DNA of 64,000 bases from Paramyrothecium sp. XJ0827. Its lineage: Eukaryota; Ascomycota; Sordariomycetes; Hypocreales; Stachybotryaceae. The translations under genes were made by a program, and so were the position numbers. The notes beneath the pieces are model-generated. The model was given only the letters and a program-made list of their open reading frames with translations, made no database searches and was not told the DNA's origin. The stretch spans positions 4,960,001-5,024,000 of the forward strand of contig JAJFPB010000003.1 of the NCBI GenBank assembly GCA_020881915.1, given 5' to 3'. Below are positions 33,907 through 44,793 of the stretch, piece after piece. Position 1 is the stretch's first letter, and every line of letters begins with the position of its first letter.

Positions 33907-34824
33907 ATGGCAGGCGTTTTTCAAAAGAAACTGGAGCACGCTCCTGAACGTGATGATGAAACTATCTCCCAAGAGAGTCTTATCGACACTAGCATCACCA
34001 AGCTCCAGAAGAAGCGGGCGAAGAAAAGATTGATTCCGTGGATTATTGCTGCCATTGCCGGCATCATCACTGCAGCTATTCTGGGCTTCATGGTAGGCTC
34101 CTTGTCACAAGGCAACGCAAATGCCGTTCAGGATGGTGAGTAAGACAATGCGTCTGGTTCTTCTGTTATGACCAAAGTTCTAAGTCTCCAAGCAGATATT
34201 GTGTTCAGTGAGCTGAACTTGGACCGAAAATTAAGTCCCAATCACAAATCCAGCTGGAGCACCCACGAGGTGGACTCCATCTACCTTCAACCCCCGAGCC
34301 CTGAGGTTGATGCCGCATGGGACGAGTTATCTCTTGAAGATTTCGAGGTGACGACAATCAGCGGAGAGCAGGCGCGAGCCCTCGGCCGCGATGTTAGCCT
34401 TCTCTCCAAAGTGCCCGAGAGCTGGGGCCTGGGGCCAGATCGCTATTTCGTCCAGATCCACGTATTCCACCTGATTCACTGCCTGGATGAGGTCCGCAAG
34501 TACATACATTACGACCACTATCATCTGGCAAAATTTGGGAAAAAGCCGACGCCCGAGTTCATCAACCACAAGAATCACTGCCTGCACATGTTATTGGAAA
34601 ACCTATTGTGCCAGAGTAGCAGCGACGTGATTACGCACAACTGGCGAGAGACGTACCACGTTCCCTTGGCTGACTTCAACCCGCCCAGACAGTGCAGGAA
34701 TTTCGATGCGCTGAGGGCTTGGGGAAAGGAGCATGCGATACCAGACTATCGATCGAAGTGGATCAAGCTTCAAGTTCCGTCGGATGCAGTGGTCCTACCT
34801 GCACCGACACCAAGATTGTACTAG
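33907..34824 (+). CDS. UstYa-like (DUF3328) oxidase, first of a pair
   Basis: Predicted membrane-anchored enzyme for oxidative peptide macrocyclisation in the RiPP pathway. Exons 33907-34135 and 34196-34824 give 285 aa. The N-terminal cytosolic tail is charged (KKRAKKR), then comes one transmembrane helix (LIPWIIAAIAGIITAAILGF). The lumenal part carries the two diagnostic histidine-cysteine motifs: HLIHCLDEVRKYIHYDHY and, after a spacer, HKNHCLHMLLENLLCQSS, followed by DVITHNW and NPPRQCRNF. This HxxHC ... HxxHC arrangement is the signature of UstYa/UstYb proteins of ustiloxin biosynthesis. It is divergent from the precursor gene, sharing its promoter interval, which strongly suggests co-regulation. 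The substrate core is inferred from proximity only. Confidence 0.92.
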
Positions 34825-35793
34825 CACTAGCAGAATTACGTTATGGAATGAAGGATCAGAGTAGAGACTTGATAAGCTATGCAGACGCACAGTTCAATTG
34901 CGAAATCCGAGACAATTTGTACCAATAAGTCAAGACAGCTGGCTGTACCGCCTCCGTCAGCACGGAAGACCTGCCGAACCTGGAATGAAGAAACATCGTT
35001 CATGCAACATCTCAGTTCAGCTACATGCACTTACGCATACAGTTGGAGACTTATGTCTTTAATTGAGCCGAAATGATCGCGCCATTATGCCACAAATGGT
35101 TCCATTAGAAGAGAACGCACACAGCGTGCATTCAGCTAAGAATACCACGTGTGACGGCAAACAACATGTCATGTCGTGTGACTCTGCAAGGGGAGATGAA
35201 AAGGCACCTAGCAACCACCATGTTGCATTCGCTGCAACAGAAGCTGCCTCATCTAGGGGTGTACTCTCCTATGTAGTATTCGAGGCTTTCCACAATCCAC
35301 CTGAACGGACAGCATAGAAGTGGATGCTACCTAATCTGCGTTACCCCCTTCAGCCCTGGCACGGACCATCACGGCTGGGATGACGGATTAGGAGAAGGGA
35401 ACGACAATTATGTCCCGAATTTCTGCATCCCGGACTAATATTGTCCAAACTAGGCATCGTTTCGGCTAATGCCGTGACGGGTAGGCATGCATGATGCAGA
35501 AATAGGCGCCAGAAATCTAGATCCTATTGTTACAGGACCCTTTGGTTTTCTCGAGGTGGCGCACGCAGTGTCAGCAATATCCCGACGGAGCAACCAGATT
35601 CCTTCCGATCCAGCGCGTCTCCCGATGCGCATCACGAATATGTTGCCTCCCGTCAACCCCGTGGATATCGTCTCCTCCCTCTCATCGCTTCAGAACCGCT
35701 CCTAGGGCCGCGGGCAAAACTCAGTGGCCAACAATGTCTTGGGCTCGAGCCTTCACGCAACACTTCAGGAATGGAGACGCAGAGAAACCCACC
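34825..35793. other. Intergenic region between the two UstY-like genes
   Basis: About 970 bp. The frame of the next gene is open far upstream (from about 35527), with an additional in-frame ATG at 35734; I see no domain there. No separate gene is supported. Confidence 0.4.
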
Positions 35794-36831
35794 ATGACAT
35801 CAAAATATGTGCCCCTGACTCTAGAAGAGGAGCAGGATGTGCAAGTGAGTCGGCACTCATTGTCGGGCAGCACTTCATCAACTGACCTGGTACAGGACGG
35901 CTTCGTGACAAAGCCAAGATGGCGCACCGCTGCCGACGTGAGCCTACGGTGGCTCAACCGGATTATGGTCGTGTTTTCGGTTTCGTGCCTCGTCCTGGCC
36001 TATAACCAGCGTCGTGGAAGCTATCAGTGGCACTTGAAGCAAACTTCTGCATTTTGTAAGGCCCTCTCCTACAGCAACATGATCATCCTATGATAGAGAA
36101 CTGACGCGCTTGAGCCAGCACCTCTCCTCGAGAAGATAAACCTTGGCGAGGCTGTCAGCCGATACGAGGTCAACGAGCTTTTCAACCGGCCTGTTGATCC
36201 ATATCGCGGTGCACCATCGGCCGAAGTCGACGCTCTCTGGGAGTCCATCTCTGATATTGGTATTATTCTGATTAGCGGCGAGGACGTCCGCCGACTTGGC
36301 AAAGATCCAACGAAAACAGTCAAAGCACCAAAGCATTGGGGTGAGGAGGCAACTCTCTGCTACCGTTTGTGATGCTCGGACCTAACAGGATCTCTAGGCT
36401 TTGGTGGCGATGCGCACCTTGCACAAATTGACGGGCAACACCGGCTTCACTGTCTCAATGTGCTGCGCAAGTGGGCGCACTACGATTACTATTTCCGCCC
36501 TGCGTATGGGGACGATCCCGGGGTGCTTCACAACTCCCACCGAGACCACTGTCTGGCTTTGCTGTTGCACACTCTAACCTGTCAACCGAGTTTGGATATT
36601 ATCACGCACAACTGGGTAGACACCCAGCCGTATCCGGTACCAGACTTCAACATGAACCGTCAATGCAAGAACCACCAGAAAATCATGGACTGGCAGCATC
36701 GGAACAGAATCACGGCGGAGCAATGGGACGAGGTTGCAGAGATGGCACGGCCAAAAGAGGACTTCATCTTGCCTTTGTGGCCAGAGCTTGTCGAAATAAA
36801 CAGGAAGAATGGACTGAACGCGACTGTTTGA
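35794..36831 (+). CDS. UstYa-like (DUF3328) oxidase, second of a pair (UstYb-like)
   Basis: Second DUF3328 protein, 305 aa from the chosen ATG (an upstream in-frame ATG at 35734 would add 20 residues). Exons are 35794-36055, 36119-36340 and 36398-36831. The opening MTSKYVPLTLEEEQD is typical of this family, followed by a membrane helix (IMVVFSVSCLVLAYN). The two signature motifs are QHRLHCLNVLRKWAHYDYY and SHRDHCLALLLHTLTCQPS, then DIITHNW and NMNRQCKNH. Known dikaritin pathways generally need more than one UstY-type protein, so a pair beside one precursor is the expected minimum. The two proteins are clearly diverged, so they may act as a heteromer or at different steps. Confidence 0.92.
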
Positions 36832-37382
36832 GACGCCAGCGCGTCAAATCTTGCACAATCTAAGAATAGCAGGGCTAGATTTTCAATACCAATAGTCAAT
36901 ATTCCCCGCCGAGCCGGCAGCTCCGTTGTCCAATTGAAGTAACCAATGCTTTTTGCCCCGATGCAACCCACACCAACTTAAGGAACCGGCAGGGCTTGAC
37001 AATGTGACCACCACTACATAGCCGGCTTTCCGATCATGCTGCTGCACTCGATATTTCGTCATCTATAAGGGTGCACTCACCTGCCGAGTTGGGATGACAG
37101 CAGGCCGCTGTCTCACCCGATTCGGGCGGCCGGCATGCTCAATCCAACCACCCCGCCAGGGTCCTTGCAGGCAACCATTTAAACTGAATAGCTGGCGGGG
37201 GCATTGGTTTCAGCTCGCTGCAATATTTCGACCTCTTCGTGCACGCTTGGACATGTGTGTTGGTTGCGGGCACGTTACTTCGGCATCGTCGCTCGTCATG
37301 TTTGACTCGACTTCGGTCTGCACCGCAGTTACCCTCTTCCCACACTCCATTCTTCCAGTTTGCTGCCAGACGAGTCTCCATA
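36832..37382. other. Intergenic region upstream of the M61 peptidase
   Basis: Promoter and leader of the peptidase gene. The peptidase frame is open to about 37239 with another in-frame ATG, but that extension looks like leader rather than domain. No other feature. Confidence 0.4.
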
Positions 37383-39176
37383 ATGCGTATAATACACATT
37401 CAGGTTGACTTGAGAGAAGCTCCGCGTGGCCTTATCCACGTCCGGGTAGAACTTCCCGTGCAGCCCGGCACTGTCGCCCGCTTGACGACACCTCTTTGGA
37501 TCCAAGAGTCCCACAGAGACAACGGGCCGGTCTCGGGCATTGTCGGCTTGTACTTCTCGGCCCGGAACAAGACGCTACCCTGGCGGCGCAACCCTAAGGT
37601 TGCATCCGAGTTCTGGGTGGATGTGCCCCTTGGTGTAGAGACGGTGTGTGGGGCATTCGACGCTGTCATCACGCGTAAAGTCACAAGACGCCTTGTGATG
37701 CTGGACTGGGAGCACGTGCTCCTCTATCCTTCTCGCCGCGACGTCAGAAACATTCTCATCCAGGCTCGCATTATCGTGCCGGTAAGATGGGGCGTCGGCA
37801 CGGCCCTGCAGGACCTCGGTGGGGTTGGTGTCTCAAACACTGCTGACGGCTCAGGAGAGACTCTGACTTATCAACCGGCCAGCCTCGACCGCTTAGCTGA
37901 CTCGCCCGTTTTGACCGGCCTCAATTTTCAGGGGCTTACAATCTCCCCCGACCATAGGCACATCCTTTGCGTTGCTGGAGACACGGCAGAGTCGGTAGCG
38001 ATACCCAAGACGACGCAAGCCAAGCTAGCAGCTCTTGTGAAGCAAACACAGCTTGTTTTCGGGTCGAGACACTACGATACCTTTCGTTTTCTTGTTGCCC
38101 TTACCGATTACTGGTCCGCCTATGGAGGGTCTGAGCATCACAACTCCTGCGATATTTTTATTCCAAGCAAGGCGTTGCTAGGACCTGAAATGCTGGAGAA
38201 GTACGGGCCTGTATTAACACACGAGTTCATCCACTCATGGAACGGAAAGTATCGCCGCCCAGCCGGGCATGCGCCTCGTGATTTCGCAACGCCGCTTGAC
38301 GGTAGGCTCTTGTGGGTGTATGAGGGCCTGACCCAGTACTACGACGGCGTCATCTCCGTTCGTAGTGGTATCATGTCACCCCTTACCTACCGGGCAGAAC
38401 TTGCCAATCACATCGCTTGGCTGGAAGGCCGGACAGGACGTCTGTGGAGGTCCACTGAAGACACAGGCACTGGCGCCAGTCTTCGCGCAGGATCTGCATG
38501 GGAGAACTGGGCACGTAGCGGACAGGATTATTACTATGAAGGAATCATGATATGGCTTGATGTTGATACCATTATCCGCAGCAAGAGCGAGGGTAAGCGC
38601 TCACTTGATGATTTCACAAGGGCGTTCTTCGGACGAGGGATCACGACAGAACCCAAAGTCGTGCCTTACACTCTTGATGAGATAATTTCTCACCTCAACG
38701 CTGTCACCTCTCATGATTGGGGGGCTTTCTTCAAAGACAAAGTGTTGAATCCTTTGCCGAATGTGGATATCGAAGGTGTCGAGCGCTCTGGGTACCGTTT
38801 CTCTTATAGGCGGGAGCCACAAGTGGGACAGCACAGCGACAAATCAGTCAAAGACGCAATTTGGAACTCTGTGGGTATCAAAATTGCCGAGGGCGGCGAG
38901 TTGGAGGATGTGCGTCACGGCGGTCCTGCTGACATTGCTAAGGTCGCACCGAGGCAAACTATCACCAAAGTTGGTGGGAAACCATTCGATTTGAAGACAC
39001 TTGCCGTGGCTGTCAATTCGGTGAAAGCAGATGGAGGCGACCCTATCCAGCTCATTGTAACACAAGAAGGGGACGAGTGGTCAGTGGAGATCTACTATGC
39101 GGACGGGCTGCGATATCCGGTGCTTGAGCGACAGCCTGGTACGCCAGATATACTCTCTTTTATCCTTATGTCGTAG
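37383..39176 (+). CDS. M61-family metallopeptidase (glycyl aminopeptidase-like) with PDZ domain
   Basis: Predicted zinc aminopeptidase, 597 aa, intronless. The N-terminal M61 beta domain begins MRIIHIQVDLREAPRGLIHV. The gluzincin site is HEFIHSWNGKYRRPAG (His280, Glu281, His284) with the third ligand Glu314 in LLWVYEGLTQYYDG. Toward the C-terminus, a PDZ-like segment (EDVRHGGPADIAKVAPRQ, ITKVGGKPF) is the usual companion of M61 enzymes. Family members are best known as glycyl aminopeptidases with preference for N-terminal Gly or Ala. It sits right after the UstY pair, and five of the kexin-released precursor segments begin with Gly, so a trimming role is plausible. No signal peptide is evident at the chosen start; an upstream in-frame ATG at 37239 gives a more hydrophobic N-terminus. 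Confidence 0.9.
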   Translation: MRIIHIQVDLREAPRGLIHVRVELPVQPGTVARLTTPLWIQESHRDNGPVSGIVGLYFSARNKTLPWRRNPKVASEFWVDVPLGVETVCGAFDAVITRKVTRRLVMLDWEHVLLYPSRRDVRNILIQARIIVPVRWGVGTALQDLGGVGVSNTADGSGETLTYQPASLDRLADSPVLTGLNFQGLTISPDHRHILCVAGDTAESVAIPKTTQAKLAALVKQTQLVFGSRHYDTFRFLVALTDYWSAYGGSEHHNSCDIFIPSKALLGPEMLEKYGPVLTHEFIHSWNGKYRRPAGHAPRDFATPLDGRLLWVYEGLTQYYDGVISVRSGIMSPLTYRAELANHIAWLEGRTGRLWRSTEDTGTGASLRAGSAWENWARSGQDYYYEGIMIWLDVDTIIRSKSEGKRSLDDFTRAFFGRGITTEPKVVPYTLDEIISHLNAVTSHDWGAFFKDKVLNPLPNVDIEGVERSGYRFSYRREPQVGQHSDKSVKDAIWNSVGIKIAEGGELEDVRHGGPADIAKVAPRQTITKVGGKPFDLKTLAVAVNSVKADGGDPIQLIVTQEGDEWSVEIYYADGLRYPVLERQPGTPDILSFILMS

Positions 39177-40377
39177 AATTCTGTGGCTCGTCTTGTTCAT
39201 GTCAAGAAGCCGAATACTTAGAGGCTCATTATGTACCCTATGGCTGCTACTTTATGTGAATGTTGACTAGAAACATGGAAAAGGGACTGCTGGAAAGATA
39301 AATTTATTTCATGTCTCATCGCGTATGTGAATTATATGAATCTACCCGAGCTCTTCATTACACTTCACTATTACAATTTTAGCTATTCAGAGCCCCCCCC
39401 CTATCATACCAGAAGAGACGGCTTGAGTTGTTGGTTCTAGATTCTAGAAGCGACAATCAAAGTTTCAAGAACAACGTGGCATTGGCGGTATTGCTCTTCA
39501 GGGCGAGATACTCTAGAGACCATCATTGCAACCATCTACATGAATTCCAACAGTGCCTACTTCCACTTCTAAATTAATACATTTCTAACCACGCGCTAAT
39601 GTACATGGGATGCTGAGGATGAGGCATTTTGCATTGGCAAGTTGAAACATCTCCCCAGCGGAAAAGTATCAACTTGTTCTAGCTTGGACTGAACTTGCGG
39701 CTCTGTCTTGGTGGTTTGTGGCTCTCAAATAGCTCGCATAAGCGACTTCAATTGAGAGAAAGAAGAAGCCTAGACATGTGTTTCTCCTAAAATGACAAGA
39801 AAGAAAGACAGAAAACTAGCTTGGCAGATATCAGTTGGGTTTGTTGACCACACTTGAGACGAGGTGGGTCGACTGCTCGAAAGGTGTTTGCCAGCAGAGG
39901 AGAATCCAATAATTTTGATAGTCATCGACCTCCGATTAGCTTCCGTCGCCAGTCATGTTATTGCACAGACAATGCTCTATCCTACGGTCCAGGCACGGAA
40001 CGGATAAGGCGTGCACGTCAGGCCCACAGGGTACCGAATGTGGAGATGGCTTGCGCCCTCCAACTACATGTTGTATGCAGGAGGCGCTGTCAGTCAAAGG
40101 CAAGGAAGAGCCTGCTTTCGCACTTTCGGCTCTAGATGTAATTACCGAGATGATCCTGCGTATATCATTATCTAATTTAGCTTGTGCCCATTAGCTCTGA
40201 CGGGTTGATCGATTCGGGCAAGCCCTCGTCGGGTGTCGTTTTGACTCCGACCTTCGGCGCTACCATTGCGCCATACCAGACTTTCGCCGCCCTGAACCCA
40301 AAAAAGAAGTGGTACGAAAGGCAACCAGGCTGCGTATGATTTACTTCTCGTCCGACTTTCAAGTGAGCTTCAGGATC
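39177..40377. other. Intergenic region
   Basis: About 1.2 kb. Short frames at 39854-40194 are unsupported. A possible upstream exon or longer leader of the following oxidoreductase cannot be excluded. Confidence 0.4.
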
Positions 40378-41412
40378 ATGGGCACCAACGACAGGGAAAA
40401 AGGGCGTGAGGCATGTCTGGAGATCAACCCGAAGGGCTTCTTTTTGCGACCTCCCCCAGAGCCTCACAATCTTTCAACATTCCTGACAAATGACGAGAAG
40501 CTTTTCCAAACCATCCATATGGGTGCAGCAGTGGTTGACGTCAGGAAATGGATGCTCGTTGTTGATGGCATGGTTCAGAAGCCATTTACTCTTACTTTTG
40601 ACCAGCTATGCAGCTTACCGACGACTACAATCACATCCTTCCATGAGTGTTATGGCAGTCCACTAAAACCTCCAACTGAAGCGCTCTGGCGTATCGGCAA
40701 CGTTACATGGACTGGAGTCGCGCTATCGCATATCATCGATCTAGCGGAACCATACCCAGAAGCACAATTCGTCTGGTCTGAAGGGCTAGACCACGGTACA
40801 TTTGCCGGCGTTCACTCAGATTCCTATCAAAAAGACCTGCCCCTTGCAAAAGCACTCAGTACCGAGGTGCTCGTGGCCTTCGCCATGAACGGGGAACCAT
40901 TGAACAAGGAACGGGGAGGACCCGTACGACTTGTGGTGCCAGGCTGGTTCGGTACGAACTCAACAAAATGGCTTTCCAGGTTGTCTGTACAGGATCGAAG
41001 GGCGCCGGGCCCATATACCACGACGTTCTACAATGAGTTAGATCCTGGGGATCCCCTTCAACAGAGGCTACGACCAGTGTGGGCTGTGGATGTGAACTCT
41101 ATGATTACGTCGCCAGCGCCCGGTTCAATATTTCATGAACCTCGTGTGACTATTGAAGGATGGGCTTGGGGCAATGATGCAGTAGAAAAGGTCTTGGTGC
41201 GAGCCGGGGCAGACCAGCCTTGGTTCGAAGCTGTTGTCAGTAAGAGAACTGGATTTAGCTGGCAGAAATGGGAGCTTTCAATCTCGTTGCCGAACGGAGA
41301 GCACACAGTTTCGGCGCGTGCCGCGACTTCTTCTGGTCAGCAACAGCCCTTGACTGGCCGAAGAAACCATGTTCATTCGATCACACTGTCTGTTCGTGCT
41401 GGAGGTGTTTAG
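40378..41412 (+). CDS. Molybdopterin oxidoreductase, sulfite-oxidase family
   Basis: Predicted Mo-cofactor enzyme of about 344 aa. The start at 40378 is chosen because its context (A at -3, C at -1, G at +4) is much better than the in-frame ATG at 40336. The Mo domain includes DVRKWMLVVDGMVQKPFTL, the region with the candidate Mo-ligand cysteine (ITSFHECYGSPLKPP), and ALWRIGNVTWTGVAL and GGPVRLVVPGWFGTNSTKW, both conserved in the family. The C-terminal half resembles the Mo-co oxidoreductase dimerisation domain (RVTIEGWAWG). There is no haem b5 domain, so it is not a complete animal-type sulfite oxidase. It lies within the putative RiPP cluster and could oxidise the peptide or a sulfur group, though this is positional inference. 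Confidence 0.85.
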   Translation: MGTNDREKGREACLEINPKGFFLRPPPEPHNLSTFLTNDEKLFQTIHMGAAVVDVRKWMLVVDGMVQKPFTLTFDQLCSLPTTTITSFHECYGSPLKPPTEALWRIGNVTWTGVALSHIIDLAEPYPEAQFVWSEGLDHGTFAGVHSDSYQKDLPLAKALSTEVLVAFAMNGEPLNKERGGPVRLVVPGWFGTNSTKWLSRLSVQDRRAPGPYTTTFYNELDPGDPLQQRLRPVWAVDVNSMITSPAPGSIFHEPRVTIEGWAWGNDAVEKVLVRAGADQPWFEAVVSKRTGFSWQKWELSISLPNGEHTVSARAATSSGQQQPLTGRRNHVHSITLSVRAGGV

Positions 41413-41505
41413 CCCGAAGCAAAGTCCGCTCCTGTTTCATGCGTTGGCCAGTTACATGGTTGGTGATTGAACAAGAACACGAGGGGATTCTCAGACGCAT
41501 GATTT

Positions 41506-42768
41506 CTATCTATCTAGTGCTGCAACTATTCTGCGAAGGCCTTCGTCAAGTTCATGCATCGGCAGGGAATATACGATTCTGAACCAGCCCGGTTGCTCAG
41601 ATCCGAATGATTCACCAGAAGCCACCAGAACCTTCTGATCCGCCAGAGACATGACCAGGGCTTCATTCGCATCCTTCGATGTCAGATCGGGGTGTCTCTC
41701 CTGAAACGCAGCACCCAAGTTCACCCAAACAAAGAAGGCGGCGTTAATTCCAGGGGCTAGTGGAACTCCATGCCCTTGAGCCCAGGTTTCCACAAGGCTA
41801 TACCTTTCGGCCAGACTCGCTCGGTTATCTGCGATGAACTTCTCTGTCCACTCTTGGTCATCCAGTATGTCGACCACGGCCGCCTCCGCAAGCGAGGATG
41901 GAGAGCTGTGAATGGAAGTGTATGAGATCGCCCCGTGTAGATCCGGGTTCTGCTGTGATATCACAGCCCCGATGCGCAAGCCGTTGACTCCAAAGTCTTT
42001 CGATGTGCCCCATACCACATGTAACAACGAAGGGTCTATTAGATCCGTCGTGTTGATTGACAAGCAGGAGTGGAACTGCTCTCCAGGGCCCCAAACAGAG
42101 AGGGCGTAGATCTCGTCGCTGATAAGGTGTATCTGATACTTCTGGCAAAGCTGCATCAATTGAATGATTGTGCTGCGTGGATAGCAGCGTCCAGTAGGAT
42201 TGTGTGGGTTGCATAGAATGATCCCCTTGATTCGTTCGCCCTTTGCTTGAGCACTGAGCAACGATGCCTCGTACCGCCCTGCTGCCTCTGGACCAAAGGG
42301 GTCGACGTCTGCAAAACTCACTGGAGCTGTGTTGACATGCATCCTCGATCCCAAGGTGGTCAGAAACGCTCGAAAATAAGGCCTGCCCACGAGGAACGCT
42401 TCCTCCGGATCAGCGAGAGCCCAAGCCAGCTGCTCAACTGCTGAGCAGCAGCCGTTCGTGACTGTAACGTCGCTGGGATTGATAGCAATGGCGGGCCGGA
42501 GGTGCGTCGTGAGGAACCTCGATAGCACAAGTTTGAGTCGATTCGTTCCCGTGGTTCCCTCCCCGTATGTGAGCATGTGCTGGGTTACTTGAACACCAGA
42601 AAGTAGACGGGGAAGAAGCCGTGAGTGCATCAGGGTGTTTTCCGCCATAGCCATGCTGACAAACCCTCCCGGGTTGCTCTGAGGGTCCCAAAGGTTCTTT
42701 AAAACCTCCCAGATGAGTGTCTTGCTGTTTGCCTTGGCGGCGTCGCGTCCTCGACTGGAAAGCGACAT
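41506..42768 (-). CDS. PLP-dependent aminotransferase, ACC-synthase-like (class I/II)
   Basis: Predicted fold-type I pyridoxal-phosphate enzyme, 420 aa, intronless; the start is the first ATG (42768). Visible landmarks: the N-terminal SMAMAENTLMH and TYGEGTTGTNRLK, the NGCCSAVEQLAWAL segment, ILCNPHNPTGRCYP (PLP-aspartate region), LISDEIYALSVWG, and WGTSKDFGVNGLRIGAV carrying the Schiff-base lysine. This pattern is that of ACC-synthase-like proteins common in fungal secondary-metabolite clusters (for example the C-S lyase type in gliotoxin-like pathways). It may act as lyase or transaminase rather than true ACC synthase. It is divergent from the adjacent MFS exporter with 370 bp between them. 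Confidence 0.9.
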   Translation of the reverse strand: MSLSSRGRDAAKANSKTLIWEVLKNLWDPQSNPGGFVSMAMAENTLMHSRLLPRLLSGVQVTQHMLTYGEGTTGTNRLKLVLSRFLTTHLRPAIAINPSDVTVTNGCCSAVEQLAWALADPEEAFLVGRPYFRAFLTTLGSRMHVNTAPVSFADVDPFGPEAAGRYEASLLSAQAKGERIKGIILCNPHNPTGRCYPRSTIIQLMQLCQKYQIHLISDEIYALSVWGPGEQFHSCLSINTTDLIDPSLLHVVWGTSKDFGVNGLRIGAVISQQNPDLHGAISYTSIHSSPSSLAEAAVVDILDDQEWTEKFIADNRASLAERYSLVETWAQGHGVPLAPGINAAFFVWVNLGAAFQERHPDLTSKDANEALVMSLADQKVLVASGESFGSEQPGWFRIVYSLPMHELDEGLRRIVAALDR

Positions 42769-43138
42769 TGCGATAGAACTGCCGTATGACGTACTGAGGG
42801 TTACAACGATGTATGTCGGCTTGATGCTACTGGCAGGCTGTCTTCCAAGATTGATTGTCAATCACATCTACTTATGGCTTTCCGATGTCGCCGTGGCTCG
42901 CGCTGGAATGCCGGTCGGGAAAGTCGGGAAAGTCGGAAGGTAAAGATTCGTATTAGTCCCAGCGCTAATCTGCTTGTTTTCATCAATGCACAAGTCAGTG
43001 CTGCCCCATACGCCCTCTTCTTGACATTCTTAGCGCCGTTCGTTTATTTCTGCTTTTCCATCTAGTGTGAGACGGCCCGCCACTTGTCAATTCTTGCAGC
43101 CCAATCTTGTCCTAGTTGCTCGCCCATTGCTATCGACC
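42769..43138. promoter_or_regulatory. Divergent promoter between aminotransferase and MFS exporter
   Basis: The 370 bp between two opposed start codons must hold both promoters. No recognisable operator motif was identified. Confidence 0.5.
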
Positions 43139-44793
43139 ATGGCTACAACGACTTTGACAATCCAGGCTCACGGGCCAGTTACCCAAGATGAACAAGAGCT
43201 TGGCGGACTTGGAGCCGCTCCGATGCAACTCGGCACGCGCACCGATCGAGGATACGATCCTGTATACTCTAGATTCACTATTGCTCAGAAAAAATCGGTT
43301 ACGTGGATTGTCGCTTATTGCGGACTTTTGGCATCCATGTCTACGACAAGTATCCTTGCAGCTGTCCCCGAGGTGATTGAGAGTTTCGAGACTACGACAA
43401 CTGTCATCAACATTAGCAATGCCTTATATCTTGTTGTGGTTGGCTTTTCGTGCTGCTTTTGGGGTCCGATGGCTGATACGTTCGGACGCAAACCAGTACG
43501 AATTTGCACTCGATCAATCAATCGCTCTGGGCACTGATGGAATTTTGATAGGCCTACATTGCTAGTACTGCTCTCTTCATGTTGGCTTCCATCGGCACCG
43601 CGCTATCGCCAAATCTCGTTGCTTTCTTCATCTTCCGAGCTTTGACTGCCGCACAGTCGACGGCTTTTCTCGTACTTGGATCAACCTGCGTCTCGGACAT
43701 CTACCATCCGGTCTGTCTAGCACCCTCGTAATGGAGTAATGGAGCATCTTCTAATTGGGAGTCAGGTCGAGCGTGCAACTGCTATGGGTTGGTTCCTGAG
43801 GGGTACACTGTTCGGCCCCGCATGTGGTCCAATCATATCTGGAATCATTGTCACGTACACGTCTTGGAGAGTCATATTTTGGCTTCAGGCAGCTATGACA
43901 GGAGTAGCACTTCTTCTCGCCATCTTCGTGCTACACGAAACGCTACAGCAGATTCGGTTCACCGAACTACGAGGAAAAGAACTATCCACTATAACCAGGA
44001 CACTGTGGGACTGGTCAAATCCCATCCTGGTCATCAAGTTGCTAGGAGAGAGGAACCTGTTATGTATAGTATGCGCTTCACCATACCCAGCAGGTTGATT
44101 TTTGTGAACTGACTTGATGATCAAGAGCATTGCCTCGGCAACAATGGCATTTAACATGTATTCGCTACTTACACCCATCCGTTACATCCTCAATCCAAGA
44201 CTCGGATTGACGACTCCATTGCAGTCGGGTCTACTCTACCTAGCGCCTGGAGTCGGTTACCTAATTGGATCAGTCATTGGCGGTCGCTGGTCAGATCGCG
44301 TAGTTAAGGTATGGGTCAAAAGACGTGGCTTGAGATTGTGGGAGGACAGACTTCGGGGCAGTCTCCTACTGATGGGGCTCGCATTACCTGGCTCAACATT
44401 ACTATACGGATGGGTGGTCGATCGGGGTGTTGGAGGCATTGCTTTCCCAGTCATCTGCATGTTCCTCCAAGGCGCTTCCCAGACCTGGGCGTTCCCTTGC
44501 CTGAATACGTATATCATGGATGTCATGCAGCATAAGAGTGGCAAAGCATCAGGTGAGTGAGTCGCTTACTGTTAAGGGATGCGGATTACTGAACAAGTGT
44601 AGCCAGCCATTACTTCGTACGATACGCATTCGCAGCTGTTGCAACAGCTAGCTGCATTCCGCTGATCGATAGCATTGGGGTAGGATGGACTGTTACCATC
44701 TCCTCGGCAATGGTCTTTATTGGTACTGGATTAGTCCTTCTTACAATTTACTCTGGTGGATCTTGGCGGAGCAGGCATAGGGTAGGAATCTAG
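43139..44793 (+). CDS. MFS transporter, DHA1-type exporter
   Basis: Predicted proton-coupled drug or metabolite exporter, about 478 aa. Five exons are inferred: 43139-43495, 43552-43710, 43766-44068, 44126-44552 and 44603-44793, all joining in frame. After an N-terminal tail, TM1 begins KKSVTWIVAYCGLLASMSTT, with the loop motif GPMADTFGRKP at the end of exon 1. Exon 2 supplies FRALTAAQSTAFLVLGST and exon 3 the antiporter-like motif region (GWFLRGTLFGPACGPIISG). Exon 4 contains APGVGYLIGSVIGGRWSDR. The chain is somewhat short but continuous. The gene borders the putative RiPP cluster and could export its product; only position supports that. Confidence 0.88.
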
